A DNA stretch of 64,000 nt from NCBI RefSeq assembly GCF_000150275.1, contig NW_002060949.1, forward strand, positions 2,043,836 to 2,107,835, read 5' to 3'. The notes beneath the pieces were generated by a model. That model did not search any database and had not been told where the DNA came from. It saw only the letters and a list, made by a program, of their open reading frames with translations. Both the position numbers and the translations under genes were made by a program. Source of the stretch: Trichoplax adhaerens (taxonomy: Eukaryota; Placozoa; Uniplacotomia; Trichoplacea; Trichoplacidae). Shown here piece by piece: positions 37,965 through 52,431 of this stretch; position 1 is the first letter of the stretch; every line of letters begins with the position of its first letter.

Positions 37965-40900
37965 TCAACATTGAGTAACAGTCAAGTTAATTTTATCTTC
38001 AATTATCTGTGGCAATATATTAAGAGAGAAAAAATAAGGGAAACCTTCGATTTAACAAAAGTTATAAACTATTTAACTTCGATTTGAAACTTACCAATTT
38101 CAATTCTAAATCGATAAAGAGGCCTTGTATAAACTTTCTTGTCGATAAGCGATAGTGATACAACGTCATTAAGTTGATTACTTGACTATATAAACAGTTA
38201 TCTTTGAACGCGGACTCAAAGTTTTCTTTCAAACTATTAAAAAGTAATAACGTAAATTTGTTATTAATCTATAGTTAGTGATATTTATCTTGTGCTATCG
38301 AAAGCTTACATCATTAGTCCTTGCTGATTAGCTTTTGAAGCAACAGCTCCACTCAGAGAGGTTACTAAACGAAGAATCTCTTTCCTAATCTGAGACCGTC
38401 CTGTAGTAGTACTATCATCTAATCTTTTTAAGCCTAACTTATTTGTCACAGCATCGTCGCTGAAGCTATCACTAGAACTACTAATATTGAAGCTATCTTT
38501 CTTTTGCTCTTGGTCAGAACCTAAAATTTTTAATATTAGAGATACGTATTTGTTTAAATAGCAAAAGACTTAAATTGATTAAACTAAGAAGGGAGTTTCA
38601 AACCTGATGTAACAGAAGCACTGGAGGTTACCGATAAATGCAAGTCATTAGAGTAATTAGCTCCAGCATCATCCTGAGATGAATCGGATTGATTAGTCAT
38701 TTTTCTACCGGGTTGTTCGAAAACATCTGATTCTGAATAGTGACGTTTCTTCAAATTTGCAAATTTAACTCCAGTACACCCAAAGCACACATTGGGATCA
38801 TGAACTTCTGGAAAACCATCATTAATATTTCCTTTAGATGATGTTACAGATCCAGATCGACGTGGCATTGATGAAGCTCGCTGCTTACGGTCACCAAAAA
38901 CTGTGTCATAGGCAGCTGGATTAAATGATTTAGCCCAAGAACCATGGTAACCGTGATCTTTATACTTCATTAAAGAAATAAATTATTTTAAATTACATCA
39001 TTGTTAAACACTGTAAGGGAAAATTACAAACGTATTAATAATAAACTCCAAAGAAAACTTTACTTGAAAAACGCGAATTAATTCGACTGGTAAAGACAGT
39101 CCAATAAAATCCACAGTACCAGAAGAAATTTTACTACTATCATCCGCTGTTAACTCTGCTGGTCGTCGAGAAGATTTCTTACCCGTTTCTTGCGCATCAC
39201 TACAACGAAAAGTCGAAAACAGGACTATAACACTGTATGCAGAACCGTAATTAATTCTATAATTGAGCTACATTAGCATACGCACTTTAGTCCAAATTTA
39301 GTTGATAGTACCCCCAAAGAGCCAGAACTTGAAAGATGATGGCTATCTGTAGTAGATCCAGCTAACATACTACGCCGTCGAAGATCTGTTAATGCTTTAT
39401 AACCTTGGGCATCCTTAATTGATACTGTTCGCTTAGTATTTTCAATTCGCATTGATCTACGAATAACATCTTGCTTATTTTCAGTATCGAATAAATTGGT
39501 GGCGCTCTGACTTTGATTTAATGTAGGAGTTAACATAGCAGCACTGTGACGGGATCTACGTTGCAACCCAGAAATTGTGGACTTCCTCGGCCTGATTGGA
39601 CCTTCGGGTAGTTCCAGATTACCTCCAGTTGCGTCTTTATCACTTTGCATACCTTCTTCTACAGAGTTACTGCGACTTTCTTGCCTGTCAGCAGCAGTAT
39701 CGCCATCGACAACATAATCAGTTATATCACTAGTAACGGACACATCATCATCATCGAAAGATTCGCCTCTGGTACCAAAAGTGCGGATAACTAGTGAAGG
39801 CAACGTACTAATTCCAATCCCTCTCATTTTTAAAGTCTCCTTTACGTTATCTGATGCAGTAATTGAACGGCCTCTCAAAAGATCTGTTGATACACTGACA
39901 GGATCTGAAACTACGTAGTCGTATTCGTCAAGCACTGGCCATTGAACATTTCCTCCATGACGAACGCTTTCCCATCCAAGACTGGAAAGAAAGTTTGCTC
40001 CAGAGCGGGTTTTAGCAATCAAACCGAGTACATAAAAGCTTGTTCTACATAAATGTGTATACAATTATATGAATACATATATTGACAGTGAACTTAATTT
40101 CTCCTTTCAATGAAAAGACACTAATAGTAAAAGCTAGCGTTTACTTACCCACGAATTGAGAAAACCTCGCATTCCTCAGCCAATCTTACTATGTCCGGAA
40201 TTATTCCAATTTTCATTAAAATTGCTAAACCCAAGACTGATGATCCTATATGCCCCTATATTAAAATCATTAAGGAAATAGATTAAAAGTCATAGCCTCA
40301 ATATTGCTAAAAGTACAAAAGCAAATTAGATTAAATTTATCAATCGAATCTAGAAACTCACTAGAGCCCAAAGGGCAGCTTTTGTTTGCAAAATTTCTAA
40401 CGAAGAGTTAAATCTTCGACTCCAAACAGTTCTTGAATACATTTGCGCATAATCCTACAGCAAAACATTTTGATAATGTCAATATAAAAAAAACTAATGC
40501 TTGGATTTCTTAACAACGCTTACTCCATCAATAATTAATTTGCAACCGTTCTTAAGTTGTGCTAATTCTCCAAATACATGCACTGGCACAAAAGCTTTTA
40601 AGGGATCTTTCCTATTAAGAATTAAATATAAATAAAATCAATTTCACGAATATGTATACAAAATTTACTTCACACTTTGCAATCAAAAATCACGTACGGT
40701 TTGGTTTGCCTTCTAACGTAGATACCGATCTCTGAATCTTTCTCAAACGTTGTTAAGGCCTCAGCAAGTGATCTCTCCACGAGTTTTACATATTCAAGGT
40801 TCGAATGCTATTAAGAATGTTGACGACAATCATTAAAACGAAGCCAAAATACTGAATTGTTACTTAAATAGACATTTAATACCTGAATCCATTCTTCTAT

Positions 40901-43900
40901 TGCCTTGGTCAAGAAACCCATGTTTTGAAGATAAGTAAATCCACTCTCAATTGAACAAAACCTTTAACAAATAAAATTAACCAGCTTTCTTAAAACCAAA
41001 TTTAATTATAAAGCGTTAGATAAGCTATTCCGTTTACCTTAGCATTAGGCAATAACCACTATGTCCTAAACATAATAATGCTGGTTGTAGTTTTACGATA
41101 GATTCCAAGCAAGTCTATAATTGAATGAAATATCGACATTATTAACAACAAATTTTTTGTAAATACTGACCTGCATGTAAACCAACCCGTGCAATTACAG
41201 AATTCAACTATCGATGATACTATTACTAAAGCTGGCATCGATTTATAACCAGTCTGCTTACCTTATCTTCACAAGCTTCCGTTGTAATTTCTAAAGCGCA
41301 AGCAGCAATCTCTTCGTTTGTGTCATATAGCTATCGGAAAATATATCGGATAACTTTATGATGAAAATACAGTACTACTACAGCTGTATTTAATCATAAA
41401 ATACCTAACAGTTCGATAATATTATACCAACCTGAGTAACTAATAACTCTAATCCCCATTTGCTAAAATTAGAAACGCCAGCTCTAAGTAATGCTCTTAG
41501 GTACTTTGTGCCATACATTCGGATGTGCTATTATGATAATAGAATATAACTTAATTTGTCTTATATTCTCATACTTTGATTCCTAACTAGTACAATTATG
41601 ACGCATGCTTTTAAAAATCTTACGACAATGCGATCATAACATCAAATGTGTAGCAGCTACAAGTGACTACAACAAATTAATCACTTCTAAATTTGAATAC
41701 ATGATGTTAACTACCTCATCGTTAGCTGTAAGCGCTTTAGACAGCACCACTCGTGAAGGACCAGGGATATTATAATCTAAACCGGATAATAGTAGTTTGA
41801 CATGTTCTGGATGACTTTTACTTGAACATAGGCTGATAAAACTAGAAATTGCAATTATACAAATCAACATGTTGCGTAGACGCACATTCCCATCCAATTG
41901 CAGTTCAATCAAGATCTACTGTGTCTTACCTGTCAAACGCTCCAGTCTTTTCTAAAATTTGAATCCCGGTAGCAGAACTAGAAACCTCACCAATAAGTAA
42001 GAAATAATACTGACTCAGAGTTTCTGTAAGTCGTTCTGATAAGAATGTATTGTATGTTCCTTGACCAGCGGGGGATATTACCTAAACAATTATAGAAATA
42101 TAGGATTAAGAAGAGAAGAACTATAAAATTTTTGATGCAATTATTTATATGAACGTTGCAATAGTGTTGCTCATTCCTTACACTTACTTCATTGAGAGCA
42201 TTAACTATTTCTTGAATTAACTCTTGCAATAACTTTAATGCGTCGGCCTAAGTTAAAAAAAGAGTTAATTCTTACTCATAATTATTATAAATTTTTCTAA
42301 ATCGCTGTTATCACGATTTTATCATACACGAAGAAAGAAGTAGCGTCAGATAATGTTACCTCATTGGAACTAAGTAAGAACTTTACTAAAAGGCATCCGA
42401 CTTGCGTATAGAGCTGGGCCTGTTCAGAAGTTAAACCAATTTCAGCAAACTGCTGCTTACTCGGAAGATAAAACGACATCAAACGACGAAGGAATCTAAG
42501 GAAAAAAATGTAAACTTGTAAGTTCTATCGCATACAGTACATGACATAATTGAAAGTTGTAGCATTACAAATTATTTGATTGCGCTTAGCACGTAGTAAT
42601 CTTTATGTACATAAATAAGGAAGATGCATCATGATGTACAGAATTTGAACTTACTTAGTATTGGAAGTATCTTCCAAATTCTTGTAGGACACTTTCGTTG
42701 ACTAGTGAATGAATATGGTAGTAGTTAAAAAGAAGTAAATACAAAATCTATATACAAGTACTTTCCAAATATAGTAATTCTAGGTACTGTAGCATTGACA
42801 ATACCTGTAGTAGTCCTCTAATAGTCTCCCAATCCCATAGTGTAATAATTTTCGAACTAAGTATCTAAATTAAGTTGATGAAAACATTGCAGCATTGAAA
42901 GCTATCGCTGTAAAATGTAAAATTATCTATTGCTTTATTGTAATCAAAATAACACTAAATAATAACCTTTGAATCTTTAACAACTTGATTGATAGCATCG
43001 TCAATATCCTGTAGATATCAAATACAGTATTACGAAGAGACAACTATATCCGTTAATTTTTAACGGATAATAGTGATACCAATGTTATCGTACCTTACTA
43101 TTCGAGCTAATACCAATGGCATCTTTCCCTAGAGTATACTGTTGCTGGTAGTGTTCATAGTTACACTATATAAATATGCATACAAACAAAATGTATAACA
43201 ATTCACCTTATTACAAAGTTGTTATAAGGTTTTATTTGATAAAATAGATTAATTTAATTAATGAATCGGTGTTTACAGGAACAGATCAATTACCTGTCGA
43301 AGTAAAAGAGCCAAATATTCGTTAAAACAAGTAACTTTCCTTTTTTTCAATTGATGTAAAGTATCGAGGCATCGGATAGCAGCATATGCACGGCTGTAGA
43401 TATGGTAGCGTAAGCGTACATTACAGTTATCGTATCAATTCTTAATTACGTATCTATCAATTATCAATCAATGTCTTTCGTAACACCAATTACCTTCGTT
43501 GACTTGGCGATGAGTCCAGAGATGTGGTAAGCGCAATAAGTTGTGGAAGAGAATGAGAATTACTTCCGCACGCAACAGGTATAATTGTATTAGCCTACAG
43601 TAATTAATTACACACATATTGACAAATAAATATGATATAGTGATATTAAATATAGCTATATCCATTGCGTAATTGATAACCTATAAGATATTAATTTCAG
43701 CTATAGTATTTACATCCTTACCATATGCAAAAGTTCACCCAAAAGAATAGTGGCTCGTACAGCTATGAATTCATCCTCCGATGTAACGACATCAACTAAG
43801 CTCTACAAAATGGTTACAAGCAGTAATTAATTAACGTAATTCCCATTACATAATATTCCAAAAGCAGTTACCTCAAATAATCCGGACATTGAAAAAGCTG

Positions 43901-46898
43901 ATAATACAACAGCTAAGTAGTTATCAACTAAATTCATCCTTAAAAATTTATTTGAATGGGTAAAATGTTAATAATATTACAATATACAGAAATTCAAAGA
44001 GATAGATATGTTACTTATGACAGAACTAACCTGGTAGTCTTAGGGGGTAGCAACTGAAGAGCTTCCTCAGCAACCCAGCCTTCACTTAATTTCCAACCAT
44101 CTTGGATATATGTGCAAGCTTTTAACAGCAAAAGATTTGGCGATTAGGTTTAAAGTACAAAGACTAATTTCAAGTTGTATAATGCTTACTTGCATTACGT
44201 AAGGCATCAGAAAAATTATTTGTCCATTCAGGTACTCTAAGTCGAAAGACATCGTATAAAATATCCATCGTAGCTTTCTGTATACGGTTAGGTAAGAAAA
44301 TAGAATAATTTTAATAAATTCGGTGCAAATTATTATACTAAATTAACAACCAGCAAAGCCTTTGTTTTAATACACAATGTTTTACCCTAATTTCACTATT
44401 TGGCAGGCAAAAGGCTCCTAAAAGTGATCTAAATCCACTCCCATCGGCCTTGCACATGCAAATAATGCCTAAAACATACATTATCTCATGAATAAATAAA
44501 CACGAGGGATAATTCTGTTATTTAAGAGATCTCACCTTCCCACGTTTTAAATATCGTGGTTATTGCTAATTTACTAGTTGTCAATCTAAATTGATGATCA
44601 TCTCTATAAAGGAAATTATAAATTTATTCGTTTCATAACATAAATATCGCTTTATGATAGAACGTATATCTGAAAATCTACTTACTTTAGCTCAAAATCA
44701 GGGATATCTGCACTATATCGATATTGCAAATCAGTAAAAGGAGCAACAATAGCCTAAAGATAGCAATAAAATAAAATATTCACAATACCATAGTTAATAA
44801 TTATAACTGTAGATGGGAATAAATCCGCCGCATTCAATTCCGCGACAATACGCGTACTACTTCTTTTTTAATTCACCTCTAAGTCTAATTGCGGCCGCAT
44901 GTACTTTCGAGTCATGGGATGATCGAATAAGTAAAGAATGGTCATCATCATTGCTTCATTAATACGATGCATCTATTAATCGTAAGTTACAAAATCTTTA
45001 ATACCTGATAAACTTAAAATTGAAATAAATAAATGATAAATGTGTATACTTGACAATCTAAAATGTTTCTAATTATTGTATTGATTCCACCAACTAGTGC
45101 AACAATTTCAGCGTTAGATACAGCTAGAAAATATATTGGAATAACAAAGAAAAAGTTACCACATTTTTTATTTTATCGAGTACGAGAATCTCAAATCACA
45201 GTGTTGGTATTTGTACCTAGTTCACATAAAGTAGCTAAACACGCATACGAAAATCGATCACGGGTTTGGCTATATTCATCGTCACCAATGGCAACTAGAC
45301 ACGATACTAATGATCTTGGAAATAAATCAGGACATATTCGAATAATCTAAACGCACAATTTAAAATGTAAGCCGAAAAGTGAGATAGAGTATACAGAACA
45401 ATTTACAAAATTAAATTTAAATAAAATTATCTTGTGCATCACTAGTCAAATATAATTAATAGGAGCAATAAGTCCTCATAAATTAGTTACTTGATATCAA
45501 CCTAAAATATACTCTGTTGTTTTCAAGTATAATTATTTTTACTGTAAGGTTAGTAATTGGTTGATGAAGGTCAATATTTTTTCAGCATACTAAAAAGATC
45601 TTCCACAATCAATATTCTTTAAATAACAATAGTAAACGGTTGGAAAAGAAAGGACGACTTGATATTGTCATCATCAATTTTTATTTCAACATTTCAGAAG
45701 CGTTGGCAAAAATACCTTTCTTAAAAATCGCAGAACTTGAACGCGTTCTATTTCGTTGGGATAAGGGGAATCTAAAGCTCTAGATTCATCAAATACAATA
45801 GTTAAAGACATTGCACTTATTGAAACGAAAAACTTACAGTAATTATCTTATTACTTTATGTATTTAGGATAAAATACTTATTGCTAACATACCTAATCAA
45901 AAATAGATCGATATGTAGCTTATAAAAGACGATAAATGCATCGCGATCTTTAAAAAGGTAGCGTAGAGCGCGAATAGTTGCAGCACGGACTTCTTTAACG
46001 GAACTAAGTAGGGCTTTCCTACCACTAAAAAATATATTACAGTTTATTTTGTCCATTATCTCATTACCTATACACTCATAGCAATAAAATCAGATAATTT
46101 TAACTAGTTAATTCGCTATCAACTCTTTTAATTTATTCAACCGCATATTATTACAACGCACAGAAACATACAAATTTAATATTTAATGGAAATTGTGCAA
46201 CATTGCGAAGCATCAACATTATTACTACGATTATTACTAGCATCTTTTTTACTTATTTAGAAGGTACATAACACTATACTGTGTATTACGATCATAACGC
46301 ACGACACTTACCATCGAACAATTTCTTCAAGTGAAAATCCTAAGAATACGTCATCATCGTTGGATCGAATTAGCTAGTGTAAGAAATTATACAAGTTATC
46401 ATTCACGCATGGCTTCGATTAACAATTATAGTTTATACGGCACAAGCTTTAACTTAAACAGAATTGCTGGCAATATTTTTTAAGCACTGCATAATATGCT
46501 ATATACAGTATGAAAAATATCGAACTCGATGAACATCAATAACGTTATGATTCATCATAGCATGTATTTCGAAAAGTAAAGCATAAAATCTTCGTCTGGT
46601 ATTTACAAAAAGCAACAGCTGTACCGTTGCATTCTTTACTCCACTAAGCGAATTTGTTAAATCTTTGCATATGATATTACGCCAAATACTGGATAATATC
46701 AGGAAATGAATGTTAGAATTATCAATTACGGCAAGTTAGCTAACAGATATTGTATCTTATTACAGATCCATTTGTATTTATTCTTACATTAACATACCTT
46801 GACAAGATTATTTAAATTAAGGACTTGCTTTCTAGCGGCATTTTTATCCAGCGAATTAAGAATACTGTACAGGATATCATAAACGATGTCGGGTGCAC
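37965..46898 (-). CDS. RICTOR: RICTOR, scaffold of TOR complex 2 (5' end not found)
   Basis: RICTOR defines TORC2 and is needed for AKT/SGK phosphorylation. More than 25 minus-strand exons follow the animal protein. The first recognised (46898-46798) encodes DILYSILNSLDKN and LNLNNLVK. It is followed by LGFSLEEIVRW (about 46375), VRAATIRALRYLFKD (about 46010) and SCLVAIGDDEY (about 45310). The TSFYVLGLIAKTRSGANFL block begins about 40045. A large Ser-rich exon (40064-39290) ends with DAQGYKALTDLRRRSM. Next come VDFIGLSLPVELIRVFQ (about 39110) and a Cys block, NVCFGCTGVKF (about 38790). The C-terminal block runs RKEILRLVTSLSG (about 38380), CLYSQVINLM and FIQGLFIDLEL, then a short last exon ending TGA at 37965. 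The start codon must lie upstream, in an exon I could not identify between 46.9 and about 48.4 kb. Confidence 0.93.
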
Positions 46899-49800
46899 CT
46901 TTCAGTAAAAAATTGCAAATTACATTTAGCTAGAATCAACTACCTGTAACTTTAACTTTAATGACCCTAAGATAAAATTTCAATAGCAGCTATATCGAAT
47001 ATACCCTTCAGCAATCAGTAATTATCACTTTAATTTGCATTGTGACCCTTCTAACGTGTAATTTTAATCGTGCTTGACATAATAATTACTCAAAAGCTAT
47101 TTAAGCCGAAACGAAACTTCCGCAATTCAATCTTGGGAATCAAAAATGGATGAAATCCTTTTGTTGGCCTTATCCCCCCCCCCCTCACTTAAAAAAATCT
47201 ATTGGACGTGCAACAAACGTGTGTTTACAATGTATGCGATAAGCAATGTACTAGTGTTAATTTTCAAAGTTTGATAAGGCACAGCATGCGAGTGGAAGAA
47301 TTTACTGCATTGAAAATAGTAGTATAAATTGTCTTTTTCCTTGTAATGTCAAATTCATGGAAATTCGCTCTTACTGATAAAGTTGATAAAACTATTTACT
47401 CAATAACCGATTGATAACAGCAATAACGGACACGATGTAATAATTTCTATCCGACGATAGAAGCCGTGGAAATTTTCAGTATTCTATTTTAATTTATGCA
47501 TGTCAACACCAAGGACTTCTAACAGAATTTTCCGTAGAAGTTCCAGATTAATAATAATAATCAATACGCTTCTAGCACGCTTTCGTAAAAACGAGTCATA
47601 ATCTATTCCGACACATATCAAGATTGATTAAAATTAGCAATTGTGTCCATAAATAATTTATATACCCTCTAAGGTTATGGGAAAGTAGTTATTGAGTAAG
47701 TACGTATGCGTTATACTAAAGCATTTCGCATTTTTATCATCATTATGTTTTACGAGTATATCGATGTAGTGCTCCATTCAATCTATCATCGATAGTAATT
47801 ACAGAATAAGAAAATCGAAAGAAAGATAACCATTAAGCCGGCTTGACTACATTGGTGATAGCTATTTATTGAAATAGTACTATGCAACCTATTTTTCTTA
47901 CGCTATAGTGTCCACCGTATAAACTTAAAAATATAAAGATGAAAAAATGAAAGCTGTCAATGACGCTAATAGAGGAATCAGATAATTAATTAAAAGTAAA
48001 AGAAAGATACATGATCAATTATGGACACAGTATCGATTTGATTCATACGTAAATTATGCGATTACAATAACAGGAGAGATGGAAACGAAAGTAAACGAAA
48101 TTCGATAACAGAGAAATAGATTATCAAGCAATGTGTTTAGTCACCGAGACATTGTCACAATGCCTAGCAATATCTTTGATTGTAGAGTATCCTAGCAACT
48201 TTTAAAGCAGGACAAGATTTGAATTTAACATCTACTAGAAGTAAACTCAAGACAATCTAAATGTTTGTACTGTAAGTGTTTACAGGAAAGTAATGCAATC
48301 TTTAGCGTGGTACAGTACATTGTAATTGAGCAGTAATAATATCCAACCTATCATGTTATTAATTTCTAATCATTTACATTGCATCTGTATTGATGTCCAA
48401 TAGAGAAATTTATCACCTAGCCATAACACAGGAATGAAATGGATGTTCGACTATTTTGGGACAGATATACGTAGATAGTATAAAACAAATTTATAGCTGC
48501 AGTTACATACTAGAAATGAACAAATACATAAGATTGGATATGGTAAGACGGAAGACACAGCATAGGCGGTAATTTGTCTAAACTACTTTATAACCACTTT
48601 ATAATCTTCTTAAATCGTGTAAAGTATACAATAATTTTAAACAACAGTAGGTGATGAAAATGGATATGATTGGTCATGTTAATAAGCATGTTCTGTTGGT
48701 CTAGCAGTAGTGTTTTAACTTTAGTCACCAAACTACTGTAATATAGCAGAGTAAGCACACTAATGGGAGCATAATGTTGTTTTTTTTCTTAAGAACTATG
48801 CGGATATTTACTGTGCGCGTTAGGTCGTACACTCTATTACATCAATTTTGTAGTTAGCCGTTAATTTTTTTAAGCTGGGCTATCCTTCAAATTTGTTACG
48901 TGATTAAACTAATTAATACTTTGTATAATAATATTATTGTTGTTATTTTAATGTTATGACTCACGAGCCGTCGACACTTATCCAGAATGGAAGCCGTGAA
49001 TATCATTTCCGGACCAGTCTTATAGACTGCGTACTGCCTTAACTGTTTTTAGTTGACAAATCTCTAATAAATAAATAAATTAATTCAACTAATTTGTAAT
49101 TATACTGCTACTATATCAGATCATATCATGCAGTCAGATTCACCCTAAGTCAGATATGAGCAGTCTTGAATCTAATACTGTAAATTAAAATCAATAGGGA
49201 TCAATCAAAACGATAAATAAAAAAAAATTAGAGGGACAGTAATATATGCGTAAGGATGCATGTTATTAAACTACCTAGGCCAGATGATTTTATGTAGTCC
49301 ATAAAATATTGTGCTAATAAATCCAATTGCAAATAATATGTATACAAAATATAAGCTTGACTAAAGTTGAATCGGGGAGGAGAAAATGGAATAAACCAAC
49401 ATAAACATATGATGACTTGCACTTTATATTACATTACTTTACTGTGGACTACTATTAAAATCCTCCAGTATTTGGCAGTCCAAGCTTTGCCATATTGATT
49501 AGGTACCGTTGCAGCCTACTACTATTGGAGGTGTCAATCGCTAAATGTCAGAATTTAAAGAGGAGGGCAAAGGTAATATCGAGAAAAATTTTCCCCCCAA
49601 AATCATGATAATTATTATTATTAAAATAATAAGAGTAAGAATTTATGAATACTGAAATTCTTTACGCATCAATCTATCCATCGATAGTATCATGAGAATA
49701 CTGTAGCGACTACTGTGCACTATGAATATAATTTAAGATAATTATCAGAAAAAGTACGAATGCCAGCACCAGTTCAATCGTTTCCTATGATTAACTATCG

Positions 49801-51898
49801 TTGACATCAAAAAGAGAAAGCAAAAGAATTACAGTAATATGGATTGAAAATATTAATTAATCAACTTTCTCTGAGCCACAGATGTAAGTGCAGTATATTA
49901 TAAGCGTATTTAGATAGGGAAATTGTGAATATTTAACCTTAATTAGTAAATCGATCAGTCAGTCTACCGCATCATAGTATTTTGAAGCAACACATGGACA
50001 CCGTTATTACCCATATACTCGTACGTATGATTTGTGTATTATATATAAACTAAACTAAATTGATAGGCTACTACAAGCAAGCTAAAGTTAAAAATATGGC
50101 TTTTCCTAATAACATAATTAAAGATTAGATAAAAAGCGGCATTGTTATCAAAGAGAATTAGGCAGCTTGCTGACTGATTGCCTACCATTCGATAGCATGT
50201 TGCACAGTATATTTTGATGATGTAAAAAAAAAAACAATATTAGTGGGTTACAACAAGGAAAAGACCAGAAACTACAGTAGTTAATAAAACCCATTAATCA
50301 ACATGAGTGAAATTGATAGTCCTAAATCCTAATTAGAACTAGTGCATTGGCAAAGGAAAATTGGTGAATGATCACGTTCAAGTAGTTAGTGAGCGAGATA
50401 GGAATTTCATGAGTGATAAGTTCAACGTGACTGATTATGTAGAGTAATAATTATATAAACAGCGTTTGCAAAAAGGATGAACGCTAGTGGAATGAGTGAG
50501 AGAGAAAATCAATTCCACTACAACATTGATCTTATTAACAGAAAATTTCAACAACCAATTTGATCATTGTACTGTAGAGGAAAGATAACATCATTATTTC
50601 GATAAGAGTCGGGTCCATCTTGAAATGATAGAATTAACTTTGGCATAGCTAGACTATTTTTGTCAAACAATATATCTCTAATGCTATATCATGTACTTGT
50701 GTCGTTTAGCGTTGTTTTTGAATAGCCTTGGTATTGGATCAAAGTCAAAAGGAATGAAGAAACCAATTCTGGTCAAGGTCAATATCGTGTTCGAATAGTA
50801 TAAGGTGACGAAGTGAAGACTAGGACTACGAGAATTCTCGCATACCCGTATACTGTACAAATGAGCATTGAAAAGAAATTTTTCTACTGTAGTTCTATTT
50901 CAATGCGCTAAATGACATTAAGATGCATTTTAAACTTGTGTAACAATATCAAAGCGTGAAAGCGTTTCGAGAGAATTTTTAGCTGTATCTAAATATAATC
51001 AAGGTACATAATATTGTCATGTCCTTATCAAGATGAATTTTACACCCATTATTTTCGTATTCGATGACAGTGTGATAAGGGAATCTAAAGTTTGGAAAAG
51101 AATTTCTAACTTCGATCCCATTATAATAAATGAAATTAGCTCATTTTTTAAAATGGGTTTGGAGACTACTTATTTGATTCAAGGATGAACGATAGGAAAA
51201 AGGAATCAAAGTAGCAGCTGAACAACTATGCTATCATGATGGCTATGCAGTAGACATTATAATTATTAATATATACTGTCCGACGAAGGTAATGACTCGA
51301 TACTGTATTGTGTTACGATCAGCAAAAGAAGTTGGGTCATGATGGTCTTTAGTCGTATAAAAATAATGTTGAGCACTGTTATAACATCATCGATTATCGC
51401 GATTTATTAGAATTGTAAAGTAGTTGTCAATTTATTGCAAAACCAAAAAGAAAAAAAAGACATGAATGCAACTGCGTCTACAGCATGTAAGATTGATCGA
51501 GTCCCATCATTTCCATGAGATGAAGAAAGGACGAATTTCAGTATTTGTTTAATCAACCCGGACAAGCTATACTCCGTTTTTCATATAAGCAAAGAGAATT
51601 ATTGTATCTAAATACGTATTCAGTCTATCCCCTATCACTTAGGATAACGGATAGTCGTTGAGTAGAAGTATGTGTGGCCTTTATTAAGACTAACTGGCTT
51701 GGATGACGTTGAAGCATGAAAATATCCAATTCTTCAAACATTATACATGCTTGTACAAATACAAGCACACATTGTACAGTCGTCTAGCAATGTTGTCCAA
51801 ACTGGCTGCAATGTTCTTTTCACAACAGTCATTAGGAAGCATCAACATCTCCCTTCTAGGGTCTTATTTTCTTCACTGACAATCATCAAGAAATGTAT
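46899..51898. other. Gene-poor 5 kb region upstream of RICTOR
   Basis: No exon is firmly supported on either strand. One or more 5' exons of RICTOR and its promoter probably lie in the left part; GTACAGTAC words near 48250-48325 resemble those in the divergent spacers. An 11-base C run lies at 47174-47184. The rest is AT-rich, with only short chance open frames (for example 49228-49422). Confidence 0.45.
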
Positions 51899-52431
51899 TT
51901 ATTTCTTCATTCCTACTGGATGCACACTATCATCACTATCGGCATAGAATATAGTCCAATTGATTTCACTGACAGTAGATACTGTGTTGTATTAAGGACG
52001 TTTTTCTCTCATGACTTAGCTTACCTCGATCCCAATCGAATTCTTCGTCAATTGCATCGTCGTCATCTATGAATTCAAGATGATAATTAATTCCATTAAC
52101 GCTTTATTACTTCAATGACTTGAAATAGAAGTGAAATGAAACATTTTTAAAGCATTTTGAGTCCAAAAATTGTATAATAGTTAGCAATGAAATAGGGTAG
52201 CCATCCAGTGGATGATGTCTAACATGACTGAAAGTAATTTTCGCTCTCGTCAATCTCCATGTATGAATTGACGGTAGAGGACAGGGACGTTGATTACCGG
52301 TAGAAAGGACAATCTAAAAAGGTCCCATGAATACTTTGTCAACAGAATTATTACTTACCAAATTCGGTTCGACTATAAGCTCGGTAAGAATTGCGATGTA
52401 ATAAAGAAGAACGATTACGATGCGACGCCAT
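51899..52431 (-). CDS. Small spliced acidic protein, unknown
   Basis: Three minus-strand exons chain in phase: 52431-52359 (ATG, ends phase 1 before GTAAGT), 52066-52025 (ends before GTAAGC) and 51981-51899 (TAA). The product is 65 residues. It has a basic Ser/Arg-rich start (MASHRNRSSLLHRNSYRAYS), then an acidic patch (EFDDDDAIDEEFDWDR), then a mixed tail ending VHPVGMKK. I do not recognise it. The second intron is only 43 bases. A rival acceptor 11 bases further on gives a hydrophobic tail (IGLYSMPIVMIVCI) and would make this the cytoplasmic start of a membrane protein continuing downstream. Exons 1 and 2 are better supported than exon 3. A GTACAGTAC palindrome lies about 500 bases upstream. 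Confidence 0.45.

Noticed and set aside
45063-45350. Plus-strand 95-codon open frame
   Set aside because: The opposite strand encodes a conserved RICTOR exon (SCLVAIGDDEY), so this is its antisense shadow.
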